Shown here in pieces: positions 53,539-61,042 of a stretch of 62,462 nucleotides of DNA (its first letter is position 1; the number at the start of each line of letters is the position of its first letter). The stretch covers positions 1 to 62,462 of the forward strand of contig JANXZM010000031.1 of the NCBI GenBank assembly GCA_025355505.1, written 5' to 3'. This stretch comes from Acidobacteriaceae bacterium (lineage in GTDB: Bacteria; Acidobacteriota; Terriglobia; Terriglobales; Acidobacteriaceae). The translations under genes and the position numbers were made by a program. A model generated the notes under the pieces. The model was not told the DNA's origin, ran no database searches, and worked only from the letters and a program-made list of their open reading frames with translations.

Positions 53539-53635
53539 GTAGAGTCTCCTGGCAGGACTACAGATTCTAAGATGTTAATTTTCCCGCAAAAGATGCTGTG
53601 AGGACAAGGGTTAGCGAAATTTAGTAGTGGGTTTC

Positions 53636-53661
53636 GTGTGGCGCGGACACTCCTGTCCGCG
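53636..53661. repeat. Short palindrome family E, copy 3
   Basis: This is identical over 26 bp to 36206-36231, in the same orientation. It lies 23 bp from the end of lpxB. Confidence 0.8.
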
Positions 53662-53684
53662 GCCTTTGACTCACCGGATTATTT

Positions 53685-54866
53685 TCAGCAGATCATTTTC
53701 AGTATGATCTCCGCCGCCGTTTCCGAAGGATGTGCTCCAATGCCGCTCCCCTGCAGTCGCGCCTTCACCGCCGCTAAGCGCTGCATCATGCGCGCCCGCA
53801 GCTCACCATCGGGGATGATCTTGTTCATCTCCGTGACGATGTTTTCTACCGTGAACTTGTGCTGCACCAGTTCCGGCACAACCTCCTCCTCCGCAATCAG
53901 GTTGACCATCGCAAAGTAAGGAACCTTCACCCGCGGCTTGCCCAGCGCGTAGGTCAGCCGAGATACGCGGTACACCATGACAAACGGAGTACCCATGATT
54001 GCGGCTTCAACCGTAGCCGTGCCGCTGGCCACGATTCCGGCGCGGGAGTGGTAGAGCGCGGGCAGCGCCTCGGGAACTAAGTGAATATTCCTTTGTAGAG
54101 ACACGGCTTGCCGCGTCTCTGTCGGCTGCATCTGCGTCCCCATCAATCCCTTGAGAAACGACGCGTCCAGCGTACGCGCCACCGGCAGCAGAAATTCATA
54201 CTTGCTGCCCAGCCGATCCGCCGCCGCAAGGATCGTAGGCAGGTTCATGCACACTTCTTTCCGGCGGCTGCCCGGCATCAGCGTGATCCATTGTTTAGCG
54301 GCGTCGATCCGGTTCTCGTCCGCATACGCTTCGCGAGTAATTGCAGGCGCGGGCAGATCGGCCAGCGGATGGCCGACAAACTTCGCGTCCACTCCACGAT
54401 CGCGATAGAACTTTTCTTCGAAGGGAAAAATCACCAGCGCCTTGTTGACGTACTTGCGCAGCAACTTCACGCGTCCCTGCCGCCACGCCCAGAACTGCGG
54501 GCAGACGTAGTAAACGACAGGAATGCCACGCCTGCGCATCTGCCGCGCCACTCGCCAGTTGAAGGCCGGTGCGTCGATGACGACGGCCAGCGCCGGGCGT
54601 TTCTCATCGGCCGCACGAATCAATTTCCGATAGAGCCCCAGAATCTTCGGCAGATGGCTAAGAATCTCAGTGATGCCGACGACCGCAAGGTCTTTCGCGT
54701 CGACAACGATGTCGCATCCCGCAGTTCGCATGCGCTCCCCGCCCGCGCCGAAGAATTCAAGCTGCCCGGCCTGCGTAGGGACGGCCGCCCGCTGCCGCAG
54801 CGATTCGATCAGCTGCGCGCCATACATTTCGCCCGAGGCTTCACCGGCTGAGATGAGGATTTGCAC
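53685..54866 (-). CDS. lpxB: Lipid-A-disaccharide synthase
   Basis: This is 393 aa, slightly longer than usual (~380). LpxB joins UDP-2,3-diacylglucosamine and lipid X in the membrane face of the cytoplasm. Motifs are ISAGEASGEMYGAQLI (1-20), FFGAGGERM, VVIDAPAFNWRVAR and YVCPQFWAWRQGRVK. The C-terminal part has VASGTATVEAAIMGTPFVMVYRVS. Residues ~249-258 (TETRQAVSLQ) are encoded by a copy of palindromic repeat family D, inserted in frame between the two domains' last strand regions. The rest of the lpx genes are not nearby. It is adjacent to the MsbA-like exporter gene (167-bp gap). Confidence 0.96.
   Translation of the reverse strand: MQILISAGEASGEMYGAQLIESLRQRAAVPTQAGQLEFFGAGGERMRTAGCDIVVDAKDLAVVGITEILSHLPKILGLYRKLIRAADEKRPALAVVIDAPAFNWRVARQMRRRGIPVVYYVCPQFWAWRQGRVKLLRKYVNKALVIFPFEEKFYRDRGVDAKFVGHPLADLPAPAITREAYADENRIDAAKQWITLMPGSRRKEVCMNLPTILAAADRLGSKYEFLLPVARTLDASFLKGLMGTQMQPTETRQAVSLQRNIHLVPEALPALYHSRAGIVASGTATVEAAIMGTPFVMVYRVSRLTYALGKPRVKVPYFAMVNLIAEEEVVPELVQHKFTVENIVTEMNKIIPDGELRARMMQRLAAVKARLQGSGIGAHPSETAAEIILKMIC
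54095..54122 (+). repeat. Palindromic repeat family D, copy 5, inside lpxB
   Basis: GTAGAGACACGGC...TTGCCGCGTCTCTGT is a 28-bp hairpin, closely related to the intergenic copies. It adds ~10 codons to lpxB without a stop or frameshift. Confidence 0.8.
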
Positions 54867-54962
54867 CGGACATATTGTAACGGGCTAGAAGGAGCAGCGT
54901 TCACAGCCTGCGAAAAAACTGGGCTTCGTATCAGTCCCGCGACGCCGAAAATTCTTCCGCCT

Positions 54963-55014
54963 GTCTGGACGGGGCTTGCCCGGTCCAGGGAGACGCGGCA
55001 ATCCGCGTCTCTAC
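54963..55014. repeat. Palindromic repeat family D, copy 6
   Basis: GTCTGGACGGGGCTTGCCCGG is followed by GAGACGCGGCAATCCGCGTCTCTAC; the second half is a clean hairpin. It lies 20 bp from the end of the MsbA-like gene. Confidence 0.75.
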
Positions 55015-55033
55015 GGAAAATCAGGGGTTGGAC

Positions 55034-56986
55034 TCAGTCGTCCGCGTTCGCAGTGACCGAGGGAGCCCCCGCCGGCATCTCCTGGTCTTTATATTGCAGC
55101 TGATAGAGCTTGTAGTAAATCCCACGCTGGGCGAGGAGTTGCTGGTGCGATCCCATTTCGCGGACCTGGCCTTTGTGCATCACGATGATCTTGTCGGCGC
55201 GCTGGATGGTCGAGAGGCGGTGCGCGATGATTAGCGCCGTCCGTCCTTCCACCATGCGGTTGAGCGCATCGCGCACCCGGAGCTCGGTCTCCGTATCTAC
55301 GCTGGAAGTCGCCTCGTCGAGAATCAGAATCTTTGGATTGTGCGCCAGGGCGCGCGCGAAACTGATCAACTGTTTTTGTCCGGTGGAGAGCGTCGAGCCG
55401 CGTTCGCGCACTTCCTCCTTGAATCCACCCGGCAAGGTTCGGATGAAGTCGGCGAGGTTGACGTCCTCCGCCGCCTGCTCCACGTCAGCGTCTTGAATGC
55501 GGGCCGTCCCCAACCGGATGTTGCCCGCAACCGTGCCGCTGAATAGAAACGGATCCTGCAAGACGACGCCAAAGCGGTTGCGCAGATCGTCGAGATTCAT
55601 CTCCTTGATATCCACGCCGTCGATGCGAACCGCTCCCCGCTGCACGTCGTAGAAGCGCATCAGAAGCGAGATCAGCGTAGTCTTACCCGCCCCGGTGTGG
55701 CCGACGACGGCGATAGTCTCGTTCGGTTCAAGCACAAAGCTAACGTCACGGAGAACCCAATCAGGCTCCGTGGTTAGTGGAGAGACGGGCGTCCCCGCCC
55801 GTCCACCCGTGACCGCAGCCTCTGGACGGACGGGGACACCCGCCTCCCCGCCGTCTCGTCCTGAAAAGTTGTATGCAAACCAAACATGCTCAAACTCAAT
55901 CCGCCCCGGCCCCTGCGGTTGTTTCGTGATCGCCGGCGACGTCACTTCAATCTTCGTATCCAGCAGCTTGAACACCCGCTCCCCGGCCGCCATCGCCGAC
56001 TGCAGGATGTTGTACTTCTCGCTCAAATCCTGAATCGGACGGAAAAAACGCTGCGCGTACTGCATGAAAGCGACCAGCACTCCGATCGAAGCCACGCCCC
56101 GGATCACATCATTCCCGCCAAACCAGATGATGCTGGCAATGGCAATCGCCGACAGTATTTCCACCACTGGGTAATAAACCGAGTACGCCATGATCGCGTC
56201 TTTAAACGCTTCCATATGCGAGGCGTTGATGTCGGAAAATTTATTAAAGGCCCGCTTCTCGCGATTGAAAAGCTGCAAGACCAGCATTCCGGAAACCGCT
56301 TCCTGCAAGAAAGAGTTGATCCGGGCGATCGCCGTGCGGATGCGCCGGTAGGAATCGCGCACCTTGTCGCGAAAAATCAGGGTCGCGTACACAATCAGCG
56401 GAAGCGCCGCAAACGTGATGAGCGCCAGCTTCCAGTTCATCTTCATCATGATGGCGATGATGCCGGCGAGGACGAACACATCCTCAAAAATCGAAACCAC
56501 GCCCGCCGTGAACATCTCATTCAGCGCATCGACGTCGGTGGTCACGCGTGTGACCAGTCGGCCCACCGGGTGCTTGTCGAAAAACCCGACGTGCATGTAC
56601 TGCAGGTGACAGAAAATCTGCCTCCGCAGATCGAACATCACCTTCTGGCCCGTCCACTGCATCAGGTAAGTCTGGATGAACTCAAACGTGAAAGTAAAGA
56701 CAAGAATGCCGACGTAAAGCCCGCCAATCTGGGCGATGCCGGTCAGCGGAGCGTCGCTGAGCCGGTCGCCAATCCAGGAGTGTGAGTTGGGAGAATTCGC
56801 CAGGTATTTGTCGATGGCGACCTTGGTGAGGAACGGCCCCAGCACGTCCAGGCCTGACTTCAGGATGATCGCGGCCAGCGCCACCGCGACGTGCAACTTG
56901 TATGGACGCAGATAGGTAAGCAGCCGCCGCATCAGCCGGCCGTCGTACGCTTTGCCTAGTATTTCTTCTTCCTGATTAGAAGCCAT
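55034..56986 (-). CDS. MsbA-like ABC exporter (permease-ATPase fusion)
   Basis: This is 650 aa. A six-helix membrane domain (residues ~25-335) precedes the ATPase: Walker A VGHTGAGKTTLISLLM, Q-loop VLQDPFLFSGT, signature LSTGQKQLISFARAL (GG replaced by TG), Walker B ILILDEATSSVD and switch His AHRLS. Residues ~373-407 (FSGRDGGEAGVPV... to ...SPLTTE) form an extra peptide between the A-loop (VWFAYN) and WVLRDVSF, encoded by an inserted palindromic element. It fits lipid A or lipid flipping, and lpxB is adjacent, but multidrug export is an alternative. Confidence 0.92.
   Translation of the reverse strand: MASNQEEEILGKAYDGRLMRRLLTYLRPYKLHVAVALAAIILKSGLDVLGPFLTKVAIDKYLANSPNSHSWIGDRLSDAPLTGIAQIGGLYVGILVFTFTFEFIQTYLMQWTGQKVMFDLRRQIFCHLQYMHVGFFDKHPVGRLVTRVTTDVDALNEMFTAGVVSIFEDVFVLAGIIAIMMKMNWKLALITFAALPLIVYATLIFRDKVRDSYRRIRTAIARINSFLQEAVSGMLVLQLFNREKRAFNKFSDINASHMEAFKDAIMAYSVYYPVVEILSAIAIASIIWFGGNDVIRGVASIGVLVAFMQYAQRFFRPIQDLSEKYNILQSAMAAGERVFKLLDTKIEVTSPAITKQPQGPGRIEFEHVWFAYNFSGRDGGEAGVPVRPEAAVTGGRAGTPVSPLTTEPDWVLRDVSFVLEPNETIAVVGHTGAGKTTLISLLMRFYDVQRGAVRIDGVDIKEMNLDDLRNRFGVVLQDPFLFSGTVAGNIRLGTARIQDADVEQAAEDVNLADFIRTLPGGFKEEVRERGSTLSTGQKQLISFARALAHNPKILILDEATSSVDTETELRVRDALNRMVEGRTALIIAHRLSTIQRADKIIVMHKGQVREMGSHQQLLAQRGIYYKLYQLQYKDQEMPAGAPSVTANADD
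55768..55866. repeat. Palindromic element inserted in frame in the MsbA-like gene
   Basis: About 100 bp. It contains the hairpins GACGGGCGTCCCCGCCCGTC (55784-55803) and GGACGGACGGGGACACCC.... It begins like the intergenic GTGGAGAGACGGGCG fragments and encodes Gly/Pro/Arg-rich residues. Confidence 0.75.
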
Positions 56987-57125
56987 GGATCGCGCGCGAG
57001 AACCAAATCGGGGGTTATCTACTTAAGCTTACCCCAAAAGCATCACGGTAAATAGATGGCCGAATGGGCTTCAAAGATGGAAAAGGTTGGAATCAGGAAC
57101 GCGGGAACCTTTGTCTTAACGCCTC

Positions 57126-58331
57126 TCAAAGCTCGGCGAGCTGCCGTTGGACGAACAAGAAGTAAAGGGCCACCAGTATCAGCAAGAATCCGTTTATGCT
57201 GAGCACCACGGGCGCGGTAAACAACGGAACCAGCCATCCCGACAACAGATTTCCTATTGGCATGCCGCCGCGGAATGCAAAGTTATACACGCTCATTACG
57301 CGCCCGCGCATTTCGTTCGTGGTGATTAGCTGCACAAGGGAGTTCACGGTGGCAAAAACCGCCATCATGGATGCGCCTACAAGCACCAGGAAGGTCTCGC
57401 TCAGCGGCAGCGACTTTGAAAGGGAAAATCCGGAAATTCCCGCGCCGAGGCAGACGAGCGCTAACAGAGCCACACGCCCCTTTCTTCTCATGTTGCCCGC
57501 AGTCGCGATTGCGAGTGAGCCACAAATCGAACCGAGTCCCATGAGCGCGAGCAGATTGCCGTAGGTTTCGGGCCCGCGATGGAAAATGTCTTTCACGAAT
57601 ACGGGAAGGTAGGTGCGCATGGGCATGCTCAAGCCGGTCATGCAGAACGCCAGGATGATCAAGGCTTCCATCGAATGCTGCTTGCGAACGAACTGAATGC
57701 CCTGCTTGAGGCTTGCGAACATCGATTCTGTTGTCTTCAACGGCAGGAAGCGGGCGCGGATGATCGACAGCGAGACGATGGGCGCCAGAAAAGAAAGCGC
57801 ATTCAGCCCGAAGCACCACTTCTCGCCCAGCCTCGCCAGCGCTTGACCGGCGAGTGCTGGTCCCAGCATAACCGCCACGTTGAATTGGATCGAATTCAAT
57901 GCGATGGCGTTCGGCATGTCTTCCTTTTCGACCAGCGTGGGAATCAACGCCTGGTAGGCGGGACCGCCAAAGGCCTGAGCCAAGCCGGAAACGAACGAAA
58001 GGCAGAGGATGTGCCAGACGTGGACCGCTCCCGTCGCCACCAGAATGGTGAGCAGACCGGCGGTCGTCATCTGTACATACTGGGAGGCGAGCAGGATTTT
58101 CCGGCGCTCCACGCGATCGGCCAGCACGCCGCCAATCAGGGAGAAAAGAAAGATGGGAATGCCGCCGAGAAACTGATCGAGCGCCAGTAAAAATGCCGAG
58201 TGGCTGAGCCGGTAAACCAGCCAGCTCTGCGCCACGATCTGCATCCAGGTGCCGATGCTGGAGGTGCAGGCGCCAATCCACATCAGACGGAAATCGCGAT
58301 ATTGAAATGCTTTGAAAACCCGGCCAATCAC
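57126..58331 (-). CDS. Major facilitator superfamily exporter
   Basis: This is 401 aa with 11-12 membrane helices. The MFS motif A-like loop GGVLADRVERRKILLASQ sits between helices 2 and 3, and an N-terminal FRLMWIGACTSSIGTWMQIVAQSWLVYRLSHSA pattern is shared with the MFS_3/EntS branch (enterobactin and drug exporters). The helices 7-12 half has KDIFHRGPETYGNLLALMGLGSICG. The substrate is unknown. It starts at the ATG at 58331 and lies 139 bp upstream of the MsbA-like gene in the same direction. Confidence 0.92.
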   Translation of the reverse strand: MIGRVFKAFQYRDFRLMWIGACTSSIGTWMQIVAQSWLVYRLSHSAFLLALDQFLGGIPIFLFSLIGGVLADRVERRKILLASQYVQMTTAGLLTILVATGAVHVWHILCLSFVSGLAQAFGGPAYQALIPTLVEKEDMPNAIALNSIQFNVAVMLGPALAGQALARLGEKWCFGLNALSFLAPIVSLSIIRARFLPLKTTESMFASLKQGIQFVRKQHSMEALIILAFCMTGLSMPMRTYLPVFVKDIFHRGPETYGNLLALMGLGSICGSLAIATAGNMRRKGRVALLALVCLGAGISGFSLSKSLPLSETFLVLVGASMMAVFATVNSLVQLITTNEMRGRVMSVYNFAFRGGMPIGNLLSGWLVPLFTAPVVLSINGFLLILVALYFLFVQRQLAEL

Positions 58332-58445
58332 CTGAACGTCTCCGTGAGAAGGCTACCATGCACCTTCACTCGCGCAAGGTGGCGAGGATGGAATTGCGGG
58401 GATCTGAGAATGGCCGCAGGCTAGCGTCTGCAAACCGAAAGCTCG

Positions 58446-58643
58446 TTAAATATTTTTTTTAACGGGTCGCGCCGCCGCCCCAGGCTTGGCCTTCGGAGGA
58501 TTGCAGTCGCCACCCTCGCGGCAGTCCGCGCACGCGACCTTGGCATTCTTGTCGGCCATTTCGTGAAGGAATGCCGAAAACGTCTTGCCGCAGTGGTTGC
58601 ATAAAAGCTCAATCGAGTCATTGCTCACATTGGCGTTCGTCAT
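58446..58643 (-). CDS. Small zinc-ribbon protein
   Basis: This is 65 aa. The ATG at 58643 has AGGTGGAC just upstream. Two CxxC knuckles are visible: LLCNHCGKTFSAF and VACADCREGGDC, forming a probable zinc ribbon. The C-terminus is Pro/Ala/Lys-rich (PPKAKPGAAARPVKKNI). It would be cytoplasmic; it may bind RNA, DNA or a protein partner. It diverges from hemW with a 99-bp gap. Confidence 0.75.
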   Translation of the reverse strand: MTNANVSNDSIELLCNHCGKTFSAFLHEMADKNAKVACADCREGGDCNPPKAKPGAAARPVKKNI

Positions 58644-58742
58644 AGTCCACCTTCGATTTGTTGAGCCCTTCGGTAGCGGCCACCTGACGCTCCATTCTAA
58701 GCCACCGTCAGGCAGCGTGCGTCCCATAGAATAAACAGCAGT

Positions 58743-60137
58743 ATGTCCCTAGGCATCTACATCTCGGTCCCCTTCTGCCGGACCAAGTGCAGCTACTGCA
58801 ACTTCGCCTCCGACGTATTCTCGAAGTCCGCCTACGAAAATTACGTTGCCCGCCTGCTGGAAGATATCGCCAACTCGCGCCAGCTTGCGTCGCAGCTAGG
58901 CTGCGGGTTCGAAGAAACTGCCGACTCCATCTACCTCGGCGGAGGAACGCCGTCGATCCTCGATGCCCCGCAGTTGCTGCGCATCTTCGCCGCCGTGCGC
59001 GGTGAATTTACGATTGCGCCCGATGCCGAGATCACGGTCGAATGCGCTCCGGGCACGCTTACGTCCCCGCTCATCGAAACCTTGCTGCAATGTGGGGTAA
59101 ACCGGGTGAGCCTGGGGGTGCAGTCCTTCGTCGATCGGGAAGCACAATCCGTGGGACGGCTGCACAACCGTTTGACCGTTCTTGACGAAATCAGCCGGCT
59201 GCGGGAGGCTGGCCTCGCCAACATTAACATTGATCTAATCGCCGGGTTGCCGCATCAGACGGCGGAAAGCTGGGCCTTCTCGGTGTCGGAGACGATTGCG
59301 ACGGGTGTTCCGCACGCGAGCATTTACATGCTGGAGGTGGACGAAGATTCTCGCCTCGGCAGAGAACTGATGGCCGGAGGCGCGCGCTACCACGCCCACT
59401 TTGTCCCCGACGACGACGCGACCGCCGATTTCTACCAGCAGGCAGTTGAGACGCTGGCCGCGGCTGGCATCGCCCAGTACGAGATTTCCAACTTTGCCCG
59501 CGCTGCGGCGCATTTGCAAAACGAGGAGTTGCAGAACAGTGAGTTACAGAACAATGAGTCGCGGCATAACTTGAAATATTGGACGCGCCAGCCCTATCTC
59601 GGCTTCGGCGTGGATTCTCACTCGATGCTTGCCGTCGCACATCAGAATGACGATTATCACCAGGCTATCCGCTTCGCAACCGCCGACTCGCTCGACGGCT
59701 ACATGAATCGCGCGCCGCGCACGGTGACACCCGTATCCGCGCAGGCCGCCATCGAAGAAAGTTTTTTTCTCGGCCTGCGCCTCAATCGCGGCATCGATCT
59801 CGATCTCATTCGACGAGAAATCGGCTCGGTGCCCATAGACCGCGGGGAGAATCAAGGATGTGTGGAGCAGGGTGGAAGAGCGATTTTTCCGGGCCGCGAT
59901 AGCCGGAAAACGGGGGCGGCCTGGTGCAGCCCAGACCACAATTTCATCCCGGAGACGATCGCCGTCTGGGAATCCGCAATTGCTCAATGCGTGCAAGACG
60001 GCCTGCTCGAACAGCAAGACACCACTCTGCGCCTTACCGCTCGCGGCCGATTATTATCCAATGAAGTTTTTGCCAGATTTCTTGCTGAAACAACCGCAGA
60101 AACAAAAGTGGGAACTGGCCACGTGAATCCACGTTAG
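58743..60137 (+). CDS. hemW: Radical SAM haem chaperone HemW (coproporphyrinogen oxidase-like)
   Basis: This is 464 aa, ~60-80 longer than usual HemW. The radical SAM cluster is FCRTKCSYCNF (CxxxCxxC) near residue 10. The TIM-barrel motifs are SIYLGGGTPSIL, ECAPGTLT, VNRVSLGVQSFVDREAQSVGR and IDLIAGLPHQT. The HemW-type C-terminal domain ends in LTARGRLLSNEVFARFL. Two inserts are visible: a low-complexity repeat at ~258-274 (QNEELQNSELQNNES) and a longer one at ~368-400, encoded by an inserted palindrome. HemW is a membrane-associated haem-insertase; HemN activity needs other residues. Confidence 0.95.
   Translation: MSLGIYISVPFCRTKCSYCNFASDVFSKSAYENYVARLLEDIANSRQLASQLGCGFEETADSIYLGGGTPSILDAPQLLRIFAAVRGEFTIAPDAEITVECAPGTLTSPLIETLLQCGVNRVSLGVQSFVDREAQSVGRLHNRLTVLDEISRLREAGLANINIDLIAGLPHQTAESWAFSVSETIATGVPHASIYMLEVDEDSRLGRELMAGGARYHAHFVPDDDATADFYQQAVETLAAAGIAQYEISNFARAAAHLQNEELQNSELQNNESRHNLKYWTRQPYLGFGVDSHSMLAVAHQNDDYHQAIRFATADSLDGYMNRAPRTVTPVSAQAAIEESFFLGLRLNRGIDLDLIRREIGSVPIDRGENQGCVEQGGRAIFPGRDSRKTGAAWCSPDHNFIPETIAVWESAIAQCVQDGLLEQQDTTLRLTARGRLLSNEVFARFLAETTAETKVGTGHVNPR
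59843..59940. repeat. Palindrome-bearing in-frame insertion in hemW
   Basis: About 98 bp. It contains the hairpin TTTTTCCGG...CCGGAAAA and encodes GENQGCVEQGGRA and GRDSRKTGAAWCSPDHN. No second copy was identified in this window, so it is an insertion-like segment rather than a proven repeat. Confidence 0.55.
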
Positions 60138-60166
60138 TTGGCCGATTAGTGCCGTTCGGCTTGGGC

Positions 60167-60481
60167 CTATCCGGTCCCCACCATCTCAAAAACTTTGGGG
60201 AGGCCGATGCCCAAGATGGGAGGCTCGAATGCGAGAGCCTGTATGCCGGCCTCTCCCGAAGAACTGATCCACACAATGCGAAACTGTGCCCGCGACGCGC
60301 CGTGTTGCACGTCCAGCAATTCTCCGGTCTGGACCTTCGAGCGCACCCCGATCAGAACCGCGCCGCAATTGCTGAGGTTTCGCACCCGCACAATCTCGGC
60401 GAAAGGCCGCGCCATTCTGTCCACTCCCCAGATGCGTACGGATAACTCCAGGTCCAGTCTGCGCTCTTTTCGGCGATCCAT
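60167..60481 (-). CDS. PilZ domain protein
   Basis: This is 104 aa. The ATG at 60481 (MDRRKERRLDLELSVRIWG) places the c-di-GMP RxxxR-like motif (RRKERR) at the very N-terminus. VRNLSNCGAVLIG matches the second PilZ motif [D/N]xSxxG (here NLSNCG). GGGAGCGGAA upstream is a weak ribosome site; a longer start at 60553 is not better. It converges with hemW. The partner pathway is unknown. Confidence 0.75.
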   Translation of the reverse strand: MDRRKERRLDLELSVRIWGVDRMARPFAEIVRVRNLSNCGAVLIGVRSKVQTGELLDVQHGASRAQFRIVWISSSGEAGIQALAFEPPILGIGLPKVFEMVGTG

Positions 60482-60609
60482 TTCCGCTCCCGGTATTGGG
60501 CTCCAACGATTCAAACGGATGATAACCACGAACGTTCCAAAGCGAAACGTCACATCGGTTACTCGCCAAAGAGTTCCCGAAGTTACGTTGCATTCGGGAA
60601 AATTTGATT

Positions 60610-60741
60610 AGCTGCCTGTGATGAAACTCCAGCGCCTAAAACCAGCGCCTAAAGGCGCCCTTATAACACGGCGCTTACGGTATGCCTGAAGGTGTTCAGG
60701 CATACCCTGACACAAAACGTATCTACACCACAGGCTGTTAA
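60610..60741 (+). repeat. MITE-like repeat family A, copy 6 (complete)
   Basis: The ends are AGCTGCCTGTGATGAAACTCC and TACACCACAGGCTGTTAA. Inside are a duplicated CCAGCGCCTAAA, GGCGCCCTTATAACACGGCGC and the hairpin GGTATGCCTGAAGGTGTTCAGGCATACC. It sits in the 561-bp gap 60482-61042, which otherwise shows no gene. Confidence 0.85.
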
Positions 60742-61042
60742 GGCTGTCCTTCAATGCTGTCCGGGACCAGCTTGATCAGAGTTTCCCTGGTCTGCGCGGG
60801 ATTTGCGACCTTAGTAAAGGCAACGAACCAAGGCGAACGCCGCCCTCCCCAACAAGAATTGTGCAAACAGATGACACGCCGTTGACAACTTGCCTGCGGC
60901 CAGGGAACTAGCATTCGATTGCCGGCAGGACTGAGAAATTGTCGATCGAGCGTCGTGCTACTCGGACGTGCTACTCAACGACCCACTCCGCGACTCACTC
61001 CCTCCCTGCTTCGGCCTCGCACCATCCAAGGAGGAATTCTGT

